DNA of 64,000 nt from Apis mellifera (lineage: Eukaryota > Arthropoda > Insecta > Hymenoptera > Apidae). The stretch's first letter is position 1; the number at the start of each line of letters is the position of its first letter. The position numbers and the translations under genes are program-made. Shown here piece after piece: positions 39,001-49,708 of the stretch. The stretch lies in contig NC_037647.1 of NCBI RefSeq assembly GCF_003254395.2, positions 8,645,550 through 8,709,549 of the forward strand, read 5' to 3'. The notes beneath the pieces are model-generated. The model was given only the letters and a program-made list of their open reading frames with translations. It had not been told where the DNA came from and did not search any database.

Positions 39001-40771
39001 AAAATTTGTATAATTTTAATTAATTTTCAATACAATGTATATAATTGAATATATAAATTCTGTTAGAACGGAGTGCGGCAAATATGCAGCTTACTGTGAA
39101 AGAGCATTGGAAAGAACGCTTCAAAATGGTGGAAGAGAGGTGAAACCTTCGAGAATGGAAGTTCTATCGATATTGATGAAAAATCCTTACCACCATTCCT
39201 TGCCGCACGCGATACCAGTTCATTTTTTGAACGGCACGTATCAGGTTGTAAGCTTCGACGGTAGCACAACGATAGAAGAATTTCTAAACACTTTAAATCA
39301 AGAAATTGGTTGCCGAGACGTTCATCAATCGGGTTTCACGTTGTTCAGTGACGATCCGATTGAGAAAGATCTTGAACACTTCATTGATCTTCAAGCAAAA
39401 GTATGCACTTTAAAATTAATTTGTAAATTAAAAGATAAGAATTAGTAATAAAAGAAAATACGCTTTTTCATACGCTAATTTTTATCATTTCAGCTTTGTG
39501 ATATAATCTCGAAATGGGAAACTGCATTGAGAGAAAAGGGTTCTGGAAAATTCGAAAATACCAGAGTAATACAATTAACGTATAAATCGAGATGTTATTG
39601 GAGACAGGCAGCTAAAATGGAAACTGATAGAGAGAGACTTCTTCTTTGTTATCAAGTAAATCAACAAGTCGTACAAGGCAAATTTCCGGTAAATCGAGAA
39701 CTTGCATTTGAACTTGCGTCATTAATGGCACAGGTAAAATTACAAATCCTTTTAAAATAATAATAATTTCTTTAATGAAAGAATAATCGTGCAATGAAAC
39801 GCTATATAGATCGATTTTGGAGAATATAACAATGATAAAGCTCGAGGAAGTGGTCCAGGAAGTAATCCACATCATTTGGTGCTTCAAGCTTTGGACAAAT
39901 TTTATCCCGTACGATATCGAGCAAATATTACTGCCGAACAATTGAGGCAAGTAGTGTTCTCTAAATTAAAAGAAATTATTAATAAGTATTATTTATATTT
40001 AAAATTGTGGATTTTTATCGTTGCAGAGAATTGCAAGAGAAATTGCAAGAAAAGTGGCTTGCATTAAAAGGTCGCAGTGTATTAGATTGTGTACGCATAT
40101 ATCTAACTTGCACTAGAAAATGGCCTTTCTTTGGAGCTACACTGTATCAAGCAAAGGTTAGTAATATTTTTTAAAAAGAAAAGGAAAAAAAAATTATTTA
40201 AATACGTTTGTCTCAGTTGAAGCAAACTGAACCAATAACCGTATGGATAGCTGTTTCCGAAGATAGTGTTACACTACTAGAATTGCAAACAATGGCAGTG
40301 ATGTGCCGTTACAATTATGCGAACATAGTTACATTTGGAGGATGTTTGGATGATTTTATGCTGGTTGCTTGTTCTGATGAAGGTGCAGCTGAACAGAAAC
40401 TCTTGTTTGCACTTTCGAAACCTAAGGTATATCGAAAGTAAAAATCAAATTTCTAAATATTAAAAATATTATTTAATTATATTTGTGCAGATTTTGGAGA
40501 TAACATTATTAATTGCCGATTATATGAATGCCTTGGGACACACTTTACCTGGTACTCCACAAATGAATACATTAACTCGTAATGGATCTCACAGATCCAT
40601 AAAATCAACCCTACGACCCACAACTGGTTTGTAAAAATCTATATTTTATATATTTCGTTTTTTTATTTTTTATTTTTTATTGATGAAATGAAAATTAATT
40701 AATTAGGTTCAGGCTGTCTTCCAACGCAACCAGATATTTTAAAATCTACGCCAGATCACCAAAGACCTTAA
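8545..40771 (+). CDS. PLEKHH1: PLEKHH1/MAX-1 family protein (coiled coil, PH-PH-MyTH4-FERM)
   Basis: Membrane-associated scaffold of the PLEKHH/MAX-1 family; C. elegans MAX-1 acts in motor-axon guidance. Coding exons: 8545-8619, 26144-26206, 32203-32370, 32610-32795, 32890-33092, 34513-34744, 34862-35036, 35127-35363, 35451-35742, 35822-36095, 36180-36569, 36656-36829, 38690- or 38882-38982, 39067-39400, 39494-39733, 39810-39946, 40027-40156, 40217-40426, 40491-40626, 40707-40771. An in-frame TGA lies just before the chosen ATG. Long form 1337 aa, short form 1273 aa. Visible parts: coiled coil ~15-160 (AARIKEWVTNKL matches vertebrate PLEKHH1); linker with PPTPPLHRFPSWEAKIY; PH1 ~494-590 (KTWRKRWFVLKNG); PH2 ~600-710 (IQGWLTKVKNGH); MyTH4 ~715-935 (LWRHPLL, GWQLLALAVSLFLP); FERM ~950-1290 (IPVHFLNGTYQVV, KWPFFGATLY, TFGGCLDDFMLV). 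Exon 1 third positions are 22/25 G or C, against 12/45 in exon 19. Confidence 0.93.
9021..9077. repeat. Compound microsatellite (CCT)n-(AT)n
   Basis: A CCT trinucleotide run at 9021-9042 is followed, after GCGTGTGT, by an alternating AT run at 9051-9077. It lies at the start of intron 1. Confidence 0.95.
10664..10689. repeat. (GA)n microsatellite
   Basis: An uninterrupted GA dinucleotide run of about 13 units in intron 1. Confidence 0.95.
11927..11950. repeat. (GCTT)6 tetranucleotide microsatellite
   Basis: Six perfect GCTT units in intron 1. Confidence 0.95.
16348..16373. repeat. (AT)13 microsatellite
   Basis: A perfect AT alternation of 26 bases in intron 1. Confidence 0.95.
21017..21037. 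repeat. (AG)n microsatellite
   Basis: An uninterrupted AG dinucleotide run of about ten units in intron 1. Confidence 0.95.
21456..21504. repeat. Short direct repeat, two 16-bp copies
   Basis: TTTCAACTGTGATAAT occurs at 21456-21471 and again at 21489-21504, 33 bases start to start. It is not a simple-sequence tract, so this is either a small duplication or a duplicated protein-binding site in intron 1. Confidence 0.85.
22870..22896. repeat. (AGA)9 microsatellite
   Basis: A perfect AGA trinucleotide run of 27 bases in intron 1. Confidence 0.95.
23303..23326. repeat. (TTTC)6 microsatellite
   Basis: Six perfect TTTC units in intron 1. Confidence 0.95.
30626..30877 (+). promoter_or_regulatory. 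Candidate alternative promoter and first exon of PLEKHH1
   Basis: An initiator-like TTCAGTTCGG near 30620-30632 is followed by about 250 bases of GC-moderate sequence. That ends in a good donor, TCGG|GTAAGG, at 30878. An ATG in good context at 30856 opens a frame that reaches the donor in phase 1, but exon 3 needs phase 0. It would therefore be an upstream ORF, with translation restarting at the two ATGs at 32209 and 32212. No TATA box or downstream promoter element is visible. Confidence 0.18.
31102..31121. repeat. (TG)10 microsatellite
   Basis: A perfect TG run in intron 2, preceded by a second short TG run. Confidence 0.95.
33497..34433 (-). mobile_element. mariner-family transposon with one internal end deleted
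   Basis: Terminal inverted repeats match at 29 of 30 positions. The left end begins TTGGGTTGGCAACTAAGTAA, and the right end read in reverse has a single C-to-T change at base 13. The left flank is the expected TA target site; the right flank is TG, one change from TA. The copy is 937 bp against roughly 1.3 kb for a full mariner. The right TIR runs straight into the middle of the transposase reading frame, so the 5' untranslated part and the start of the gene are lost. It lies antisense in PLEKHH1 intron 5, leaving that intron's splice sites intact. It cannot encode a complete transposase. Confidence 0.95.
33571..34401 (-). pseudogene. Broken mariner transposase (N-terminus missing, one internal stop)
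   Basis: This is the DDE transposase of a D,D34D mariner, which cuts and pastes the element at TA sites. The frame runs 277 codons from the deletion point to its natural stop. It keeps a helix-turn-helix piece (TTREIAEKLHVS), the WVPREL and ITGDEKWV blocks, and the catalytic region with VWWDYKG, HHDDARPH and SPDLAPSDYFLF. The second and third Asp are separated by 34 residues. Breaks are the missing start codon and first DNA-binding part, and one premature TAA at 34282-34284. Otherwise the frame is open with no frameshift, suggesting a fairly recent copy. Confidence 0.93.
34745..34861 (+). other. PLEKHH1 intron 6: 117 nt, stop-free, in frame
   Basis: Bounded by GTAAAG and TTACAG, in phase 0. 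Its length is divisible by three and the host frame has no stop, so retention would add 39 residues rather than end the protein. The encoded stretch is Lys/Ile/Asn-rich and unlike the flanking linker, so the intron call is preferred. In vertebrate PLEKHH1 the SWE-IY motif is likewise followed by unrelated linker sequence. Confidence 0.7.
35037..35126 (+). other. PLEKHH1 intron 7: 90 nt, stop-free, in frame
   Basis: Bounded by GTAAAT and TTTAG, in phase 1. Its length is a multiple of three without a stop, so retention would insert 30 hydrophobic, Ile/Phe/Tyr-rich residues. Splicing rebuilds VPVYATVKGRASQIRSMPF, which matches the vertebrate VPVYTALKGRATQISNMPF block, so removal is the functional default. 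Confidence 0.8.
36830..36874 (+). other. Possible 45-nt exon extension (alternative donor) in PLEKHH1
   Basis: The family-consistent donor is CAG|GTAAAA at 36830. The next 45 bases stay open in frame, are GC-rich unlike the intron beyond, and end at a stronger donor, GTT|GTAAGT, at 36875, also in phase 0. Use of the second donor adds 15 residues (VKKAARLVSLGTARV) inside the MyTH4 domain. Confidence 0.4.
36830..38689 (+). other. Intron 12 of PLEKHH1, AT-rich
   Basis: Non-coding and sharply AT-rich, with an irregular AAT/AAC trinucleotide tract around 37288-37379 and several poly-A or poly-T runs. The change from GC-moderate to AT-rich sequence happens in this part of the gene. No other gene is visible in it. 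Confidence 0.7.
38690..38881 (+). other. Possible 192-nt exon extension (alternative acceptor) in PLEKHH1
   Basis: Family alignment favours an acceptor at 38881 (CTTATCCAG|GGATGG), giving HRLGVQ-GWQLLALAV, like vertebrate YSLMQCWQLLALC. The 192 bases upstream are open in the same frame, much more GC-rich than the surrounding intron, and begin at a second acceptor, CATTACAG, at 38689. Inclusion adds 64 residues rich in Ser, Thr, Ala and Asn within MyTH4. The first acceptor has a CAGCAG tandem. Confidence 0.55.
39947..40026 (+). other. GC-AG intron in the FERM region of PLEKHH1
   Basis: The exon ends TTGAG and the intron begins GCAAGT, then closes with GTTGCAG. Only this junction keeps the FERM frame (AEQLR then ELQEKLQEKW). 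The nearby GT at 39951 would shift the frame. The rest of the donor, AG|GCAAGT, matches U1 perfectly, which is typical of GC donors. Confidence 0.88.
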
Positions 40772-41961
40772 AAAAAGACTGGTCAATGGGGAAAAAAGCA
40801 GGGGAATACAGCACTTGATTCATGAAAGTCTGATCCTATCATGGCACTAACTTTATACTCGAAGATACTACAAGCTGTATTATAAAAATCCGCGTAATGA
40901 TATTCTGGACGACACTCAGCAACATGTGCGCTGTAGTTGATTTTAGTTGCGTTTTGTGTAAATTAGAAATGATGCTTGATAAACATTTCTGTGTACATAC
41001 CTGACAGCATGCAAAACTTTGTGGTCCACGTTGCGCGATTTGAACGTGGGTGACTGAAATTAATCGAAAACGATTTGCAACACTGCCTAAGTAAATTAGT
41101 ATATCTGAAATTACATCGAATAGTTTCATTGAAAAAGCTAAAGCATTGTGCTGAAACTTTTTGCTACCGTATTTATATACCAAATTCAAAACATTTAGCG
41201 TAAGATAACTAAACAGAAGTGGTGTAATACATATGTATATAATTAATCAGAGTTACTGAATGTTTAGAAGTCTAGCATTGTCTAGAACTTATGCAGCGAT
41301 ACCTTTGTCTTTAATATAAGATTATATCGACGAAATTTTTATTTTTTGCCAAATTAATTGCAATACAATGAGCTGCAATTAATTTGCAGCTATGAACAAA
41401 AAAAAAATATATAAATTTTCAGATTTTTAATGTTTTATTTAAAATAACTGTACTTACTATAATTGTATATTTATATACAATAATTTCAATTATATTATTC
41501 ATACAATGATCTGTTTTAATTCGAAAAATATCGTATAATCTTTTATTGCATCTATTAATCATTTTTTATATATTTTATAACTCTTAATTTCAAAAAACAG
41601 TAGAAAGAGTAAGTACAGATAATATTAAATATAAATCTAATTGAATTAAAGCTCAATCAAAAAAAAATTTTTCATCGGAAAGTGACATATAGAACATATT
41701 ATCATATTATTTTGATAACAGCTAGTCTTATATTTTATATTTATTTAATGTTTAAACAAATAAGTTTGTTTTATAAGGACATGACCAAATAGATGTAATG
41801 GGAACGCGTTTTTTTTAAATAATTAATATCGTTCCTGCGATAACATATGTGCAACATTTTTGTACCAATTAAATAATAATCCCTTCATATATAGAAGTTT
41901 TGTACTTGCTTGATGTGTCCTACATAACTAGCAAATGTCTTCCTTCTCTTTAGTATCCAGA

Positions 41962-41967
41962 AATAAA
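41962..41967 (+). terminator. Possible proximal poly(A) signal of PLEKHH1
   Basis: AATAAA about 1.2 kb past the stop codon, followed by another AATAAA-like overlap and a T/G-containing stretch. Confidence 0.4.
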
Positions 41968-42496
41968 TAAAAGTTGAAAGTAGGGCTTTCGTGCAATATG
42001 TACAAGACTTCTATACTTTTATAATTCCTGAGATAGGCTGATATGACTGTGCCTCTCTGAGCAGTATAGACAAAGTAATTTTATGCACGGCTTTGTTTAG
42101 CGCATTGAAGATTTATATAAAATAAGAAACGATCGAACCTCAGATTACTGGGAGCAGTACAAAGATATGCAAGAACGACATTTTGTCTTTAATTTTTATA
42201 ATACGCAATGAAATGCTATCATTTAGGTGCTTAGCACCTTTGTATTATGATGCAGTAAAAAGAGTCATTGATCTGTAAATATCACTTAGATTTAAGTTTC
42301 TAAATATAATAGAATGAAAAAATGGCAGCTGATAAAGGCTACAATCGTAGAAACTTCCTGCGATCGTTTGGCTGCTATGGAATATTCTACTGAGCCTACC
42401 ATCTTATATTTCTATTTATTATTTATTCGCATAAAATGATGCATAAAGGCACGAGCGGTGTACGCGAAAAGCATTGTACTATTGTACAGAAAAAGA

Positions 42497-42502
42497 AATA
42501 AA
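42497..42502 (+). terminator. Possible distal poly(A) signal of PLEKHH1
   Basis: AATAAA about 1.7 kb past the stop, only ~30 bases from the opposite-strand signal of Naa20. Confidence 0.45.
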
Positions 42503-42530
42503 CTGCTCGGATCTATACTTTAAAAGACTA

Positions 42531-42540
42531 TTTATTTATT
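42531..42540 (-). terminator. Poly(A) signal of Naa20
   Basis: On the minus strand this reads AATAAATAAA, two overlapping canonical hexamers about 100 bases past the Naa20 stop codon. Confidence 0.6.
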
Positions 42541-42641
42541 TTACATATTATATTAAAAACTTTATCACAATAATATTTCTTAAATTTCCCATAAACCATA
42601 ATTTAATTTATATTAAGTCCATAATAATATATTTACATTAT

Positions 42642-43625
42642 TCAATCTATTTCTTCAGGTCTTACAGGATGAGTTAGTGGTATTACTGATTTTTTCTTTA
42701 CATCTCTAGATAGTGCTTTTCTCATATCTAAAAAAAAAAGAATATGTATAAAATATTTAATTTATAATATTTAAATAAATCTTTTACAAAAAAAAAGTAA
42801 TATTTTATATACCAAAAGCATCTTCATCTGGATTTCCATTATAATATTCTAAAACAGTTCTATATACAATATATCCCAATTGCTGATACATTTTGATTGC
42901 TACTTTATTACTAACTCTTACAAAGAGATCTACAAAATATGCTTGTTTCCTAAAATAATAATAACATATATATTAAAATACAAAATATATATTAACAAGT
43001 TTTCATTAGACTTACTTTTCTGAAACCTTCTCTAAAAATTCTATTAACATTGCAGCTAAACCTAATCTTCTATAATTAGGTGAAACTGTAAGAGCTGTTA
43101 TATGACCATGCCAATTTTCCCCTTGTCCTTCTGCTTTTCCCATAACTTCAAAATTAAAAAAAAAAAATTTGTGTTTTGTATTCAATATTTATAATTGATA
43201 TATATATATATATATAATACTTTAATTATATAATATAAAAAAGTCTTACTATAACCCATAATTTCTCCACTTGGTGATTCTGCTACTTGAAAATATTCTG
43301 GCCAATGTGCTAGATAATATGTATAAAAAGAAAGTCCATACTATAAAACTTAAAACTAAGAAAAATATATATAAATATATAGTTAAATAATAATCACAAC
43401 ATAAAATATTTAAAGGATACTGTTTCTGTCAGAGGATCTAAATTTCTATAAAAAGTAAAAAATTCATAAAAAATAAAGTTATTAAAATAATTAATAAATA
43501 ATACTTTGTATTTATTATCTCATGTTTAGGTTAAAAGTTTACTAATAGACAGACAAATATTTTAATACTTACACATTGTTAAATTTGAACAAATCATTAC
43601 ATGTAAAAGGTCTAAGAGTTGTCAT
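42642..43625 (-). CDS. Naa20: N-alpha-acetyltransferase 20, NatB catalytic subunit
   Basis: Cytosolic, ribosome-associated NatB enzyme that acetylates nascent proteins starting Met-Asp, Met-Glu, Met-Asn or Met-Gln, working with the NAA25 subunit. Coding exons on the minus strand: 43573-43625, 43421-43445, 43250-43340, 43016-43145, 42813-42949, 42642-42727, giving 173 aa against 178 in human. The N-terminus MTTLRPFTCNDLFKFNNVN and the C-terminus MRKALSRDVKKKSVIPL are near-identical to vertebrate NAA20. Also visible are LDPLTETYG, YLAHWPEYF, the acetyl-CoA loop R82-R-L-G-L-A87 and FVDLFVRVSN. Exon 2 is only 25 nt. It is tail to tail with PLEKHH1. Confidence 0.96.
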
Positions 43626-46600
43626 GTTTTAAAAATTATGAAAAATTAAATAAATAAATGTAATTTAATATGAAGTCACTATTAATTCCAAACTCAGTCA
43701 CATAAATATATCTAATGTAATTTACTCGTTTAACGCTAAAAGTCGCCACTGCATCACTGGGAAATTTCAAAATTTTAAATTTTTCTTGAACTACATAAAT
43801 ATTAATAAAAATAATAAAAATAATATAAATACAAATAGATATATATACATATATATATATATATATATTTCTTTTCTAGTATACTAATATACATATAATA
43901 AAAAGTGATATAAAAAAAACTTTCGCATATAATTCGAAAATTTTAATTTTATTAAAATTCTTATAAGAAAAAGATACAAGCAAAGTATTTTTGTAAAATT
44001 TAGAGAACTTAAACTAAGTTATTTTATTACATTTGTGTTTTTATATAATATACTAAATATAATATAGTGAATATTAATATACAATCATGTTTAAGATGTA
44101 ATCAAAAACATGTCAAATTGAATAAATAATTTTACGATAAAAATATAAAATGTAATATTTCTGCATTGCACAAAAACGATCTAATTTTATTTTGAGCATT
44201 AAGCGTATCTTTTTCACGAATATTAAAAATTTATTATGATTTTGAGAAGTATTATTTACTAGTTAAATCTTTTTTTTTAATTGTATATATTTTTAACAAA
44301 TTTGTTGCAACAAATACGAAATCAAAACTTCCAATCTTTTACATAAGATAGAATACTAAAATAAAGATAAAATACTAAATAAAAATTACTAATATAAAAT
44401 ACAAATATTAGCATACTATAAAATTATAATATTTTACAATTTTTGAATATCACTAACATTTTAAGAAAAAAATATAACATTTTGAATTATTATTTAAAAT
44501 ATAAAATATTATATATATATATTCAAATAATGAAAAATATGTTTCAATATATAACAATAATAAAATTATTGTTTAAAATATAATATATATGAATAGTAAT
44601 AGTCTTTTATAAAAATATCCTTATGAGAGCAATTAATGACAAAAATTAAAGCACAACCAAACACAACCAGGTTTTCATTTTCGTTTTATATTACTCTGTG
44701 CTAAAATTCTGTTAAAAAGTATGTCGTATAAAATATAACAATTTTAACATACTCTATAATTAGTACACAAAAACAAATACTTAATACAATAATCATAAAA
44801 TTATAAATGTATTTTCTAATAAATACATTGTGTTTTTAATCATACTATTTCATATTATTGAAAATATATGAAATATATGAAATTTGATATTTTAACTTTT
44901 TATATGAAATGTACAATATGTTGTACTTTAAATCTAATATAGCTATAATATTTTAAAAATATTGGCTCTTATAACAGAGTAAACATTATTATGCAATTAG
45001 CATTATTTTATTTTCTTTATAGATTCTTAGATTTAAATAAGAATATTAATCGCAATTAAATATTAGCAAAATCTTAATGTATATTTTTGTAACATTTTAA
45101 ACAAATTATTTATTTTTGAAATTTTAAATGCATTGCAATTTTGATCATCCAAAAACATAAATTTTATTTACAAATTTAATAATTTTTTATAATATAATTG
45201 ATAATATATTTAGGATTTTGTTTTATATATTTTGTTAATATATTTAGGATATTATTTTTAAAATTCGCAACCAAGACTAGAGCTATTTTATCATAGTATA
45301 AAATATTCATTTAAAAAAACAATAATATTAGTTTATTTATCAAGTAAAAATGCATTTGTATATAACTAAAAAAACCAGAAATTATTGAATTTGCAAATAA
45401 TTTTTTGATTTGGTTTTTTTCTTGCTCTCTATTTATAAATGATTTGCTTGCTTTGACAACATATGTCTATATATTTTTATATTAAATACTAATATCAAGA
45501 AATATTATAAATATTCACGTGTTTCATTGTCACAATATTTTTTTTATATAAATTTATTTGAAACTTCCATGTTTTTTTAATATAACTATGTATTATGTAA
45601 AATTAATATCCCCTTAAATAAATCTACATCTATTATTTGATATCTTTTTTTAAATTTGTTATACAACTATATTTTATCATAAAATTCATAATGATAATTT
45701 ATATATTTTTTGAAACCTTTCTTATTGATAAGAATCACAATAAAAATTTAATTATTACGATTATTTCACAAAAATGGATGTCCATTTCATGCTAGTTATT
45801 TTTCTGATCCATCAATAGAATCTAAACATTGCTTTCAATTTGGGCTATATATTTTACTTTATAATAACCAATTAGGCAGCATTAAGGACACGTGTCTTTA
45901 GTAATTCTATTACACCTACATACATGCAATTATAATATATGTCATATATGCTTTATTTTTCTTTTTGTAAAATGATGAATATCTTAAAAACTAATTGTAG
46001 GCATTGATTTGACTATGAAAATTATGCATGAGATTTACATATACATATGTACAATTAATATTGAGATTTGTCCGCAGGAACAAGGCACAGATGACATATC
46101 GTCTTCTTTCACTGAACAATGTTATTAATAGTTGAAGTTTAACAATAAAATACACATCTTAGTTATTTTGACAGAGTTTAGAAGATATCATCTTTATTTC
46201 TGCCAAGTTTCAAAACAATTCACGTCAAATTTCACATCTACTTTTTTTTTATAGAATTATGAACTTATATAAATTTTCTATGTAATTTAAAAAATTATGT
46301 TTATATGATTGACTTTTCGCATTGAAAAATACTTTTTTTTTTTATCATATATCACAAATAAATAGATATTCTTTGAAATAGTATTCACTATCACTGTCTT
46401 TAAACAGCAATAACAATTTACTATTACATTTTACAATTCCATTTCAAAATATTACTTAAGATATCGTATTACAAAACACACGTGTAGGATTACTATGAAT
46501 ATCGCCTGAAATGCTGCCAAGTCCTCCAGACAGATAATTATATTTAATTATAAATATATCTATATTTAGATATAAATATAATTATTTATATTTAAATATT

Positions 46601-47431
46601 TATATTTTTACATTTTGTAATAAATGAAAAAATAAAAAATATATTTAATGAAAAATATTTAAAATGTCATGTAATTGGTAGCATTAGATATTCTAATCCA
46701 ATCAATAAACATTAAATAATTTTTTTTATAGATAATATAATATTCAAGTATATTTTTATAGAGAATTTTTTATGAAAAGCTTGAATAATTTTTAAAATAT
46801 AATATTTCATTCAAAATATCATAAAATTCTATATATTTTCAGAAATTTAAGCATAAAGATATGATAGAATTGATTGAAATTATTTTACATTAATAGTTAT
46901 CCAAATAAAATAAAAAGGAAATTAACTTATTGATTAAGAAATGTATTACAAATTTCTTGTACCAAAAACAAATATTTATATAAATATTTATCTATAATTA
47001 TATATGAAATGTAATTATAGAAAAATAGAAATAAACAATTTTCTCGAATTAATTTTTTTAGGGAAATATCCCAATATTATATAAAGTTGACTTATTATAA
47101 TGTAAAAAATGCTTGAAATTATATATATATGTGTGTGTGTATATACATTATAATATATATATATAATATATATACACATACATGTATATCACCAATAAAA
47201 TAGGCAAATGATGATAAATAAATGTAGAGTAATGAAATTAATACTTGCAATTCACTTTTCGTGACATTCTTGGATTATAAACATTCATACAATCATTATG
47301 TTACAATCCATACGTTCGTTAGTTTTGTTAGTCAACATCAAGAATAATATTTGAGGCAGGAATATTTTTACTTTACTACATTATAATTTTACTTATGTTT
47401 GAACGTAATTTCTTGTTTAGCATAAAATGCT
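43626..47431. other. AT-rich intergenic gap between Naa20 and LPGAT1
   Basis: Extremely AT-rich (a sampled line at 45001-45060 has 9 of 60 G or C). It holds short AT dinucleotide runs near 43846-43868 and 47120-47175 and many poly-A or poly-T tracts, with no open frame of note. It must contain the Naa20 promoter at the left end and the LPGAT1 3' untranslated region at the right end. A minus-strand AATAAA at 46193-46198 is one possible end. I see no RNA gene or transposon. Confidence 0.7.
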
Positions 47432-49708
47432 TTACCAGAAGCAAGATAATACATACGCAAACATATTGTAATGTATATAACTAGATGTTATAAAAAATAA
47501 ATGAAGGACTAGGAATCTCAAAGGATCCTGATGGATCTTAGAACCTTCGTTGGCAGGCGCTTTTGTGCCAAGAAATGTTCCATATTTGTAAAAATTTTCC
47601 AAAAGTGCTTCTTTTTCGACCCATCTATTATATAACCATTTAGATAATAATTCTGGTTCCCGTGGAACCTAAAATCAATAACGCAATACAAAATTCCTAC
47701 AGAAAATATTATATATATGAAATAAAATAAAATAAAAATTTAAATTTCAGAACTCACCACTGAACTAGGAAAAACTCGATAAAATAATACTGTTTCACAT
47801 GGTGGACGTGAACCAGTTATAATTGTTGGTAAATCAAGAGGTTTACCTTGAGGATATGCTATTGTTATATCAAGAATCCAATTAATTTCTGGTTTAGCTA
47901 CCATCATATCTATAAATTTATTTTATAATTTAATAATTATTTTTAATTATTATTTAACATTATTACATAATATTAAATATTAATATAAAGTATTGATATA
48001 ACTAAAAACTTAAAATTATTTACTTGGTCTATTATTCAATTGTTGTTCTGTTGTATCATATTTCTGTGATGGACCAATTGTATCAAATATAGTTTGCATT
48101 GCTCCTACACGTGGTAATGTTACATTCTCAAGAATTGGTAAATTATTTTTTTTAGCATATTTTTGTGATGTCTCTCGTCTTTTACATAAGAAACCTCCTT
48201 CTGGGAAAAGCACCATCCACTTTCTGTCTAATGGAATATATGATTCTTTCAGATGTTTTTCTAATTGTTTTAAACTTTCTTCTCTTTTTTTACGACCCTA
48301 AAAACAAAATAGCTTTATCATATATGATACATATATGATACAAGATGTTAATGATAAATTAAAAAATCAAATTTACTTACAGATATTATAAAGAAGTCTT
48401 GATGTAAAACAGAAACTATGCCAAAGTTAGTAAATTTAAAAATTCTATCCATAATCCACATCAAATTAGGTAATACATTGGGTTTAGCATTAAATGTTGT
48501 CATTAGGATAGGAACATCACCAGTACTTTGATGATTTGCTATTACTAATGTTCTTTCACTAATAATTTGTTGTATATCATCACCTTGTTCTATTACTATA
48601 AATTAAAAATACTTATTATTAATTAATAATATTATTATACATATTATATAATACTTATATATTAATTTTATGCTCACTATCATAACCTGCAGACCAAGTC
48701 CACATTGATACCATTGCTAATAGCCAATGAAAAAATAATCCTTCGATTCTCCAATATACTTGTGGTTGATAAACTTTTACAGGGAATAATAATGTCATCC
48801 ATACTACATATGTTGGTATACAATAAATGTTGTTAATTATCACAAAACTGGTTCTAGCAATACATTTTACAAAAGTTAACACATTATTGATTACCCTGCA
48901 AATATAAATATAATCTATTCTATTAAATTTTTAAAAGTTTATAAGAATATTAGATATTCTTCTTAATAATATAACTGAAACACAAGTTAATAGAATAATA
49001 TTTTTATTAATATTTTTTATATAAATATTAATTTACATGAATAAATATAAAAATATCTTTTATTTATAAAATCTTTTATTTAATAAAATTTCAATGCATA
49101 ATTTAAATAAAATTATTTGTTGTATAATAAGATAATATTGTTTTTATTTTTAAAATTTTGATATTTTCTTTTTTTGATTGCAATATCATATTATTATACA
49201 TTAAATTTAAAATAATATTATTATTAGGTATAATATAAAATTATTAATTTTTTAAAGTTATTTTTTCAAAATATAAATAATTTGTAAATTTGAAATTTAA
49301 TTATTTTAGAAATTTTATTAAACAAAAAAATAACTATAATTTATATTTATTGTTGTTCGTATATAATGACAATTTATTTAAATCAAGATTCCAATTTAAA
49401 ATGACAATTTGCATACACATGTTACAACGATTAACATAAATAATTACAATAATTTTAAATTATTGAAAAAATTATATTATTTAAGAACATGAGGCCGGCG
49501 TGACATATAGGTTAAGGACAAAAGACACATTTTTATTAAATTAAAAGCTGAAAAATAAATTGATTGTAAAATGGTTTGCAATTATTAAAAGTCATTTTTG
49601 TTTATTAATGTAGGAATTATAGAAACAGAATGTAATATATTTGATAAGATGTATTTAATACTATTTTACTTACCTCATAAAAGTAGAAGAATAAGAAAAG
49701 TCAGTCAT
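47432..49708 (-). CDS. LPGAT1: Acyl-CoA:lysophosphatidylglycerol acyltransferase 1-like
   Basis: ER-membrane lysophospholipid acyltransferase of the LPGAT1 group, which transfers acyl chains from acyl-CoA to lysophospholipids. Minus-strand coding exons: 49674-49708, 48678-48895, 48381-48595, 48024-48297, 47758-47909, 47432-47668, giving 376 aa (human 370). The HX4D catalytic motif is NHQSTGD with H106 and D111. Motif III is FPEGGF at 187-192, followed by KRRETSQKYAKKNNLP, nearly identical to human LPGAT1. NFGIVSVLHQDFF and WILDITIAYP also match. Hydrophobic segments lie near 26-48, 60-80 and 350-376. The first coding exon has only 11 complete codons. It is divergent from fumarase, with 1.0 kb between the start codons. 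Confidence 0.95.

Larger units (their letters stand above)
40772..42530 (+). other. 3' untranslated region of PLEKHH1
   Basis: AT-rich sequence after the stop codon with no coding signal. AATAAA occurs at 41962-41967 and again at 42497-42502, either of which could end the transcript. The end lies next to the convergent Naa20 gene. Confidence 0.6.

Noticed and set aside
39951..39956. GT at 39951 (CAA|GTAGTG) as the donor instead of the GC donor
   Set aside because: It shifts the frame at the following exon and destroys the conserved ELQEKLQEKW continuation.
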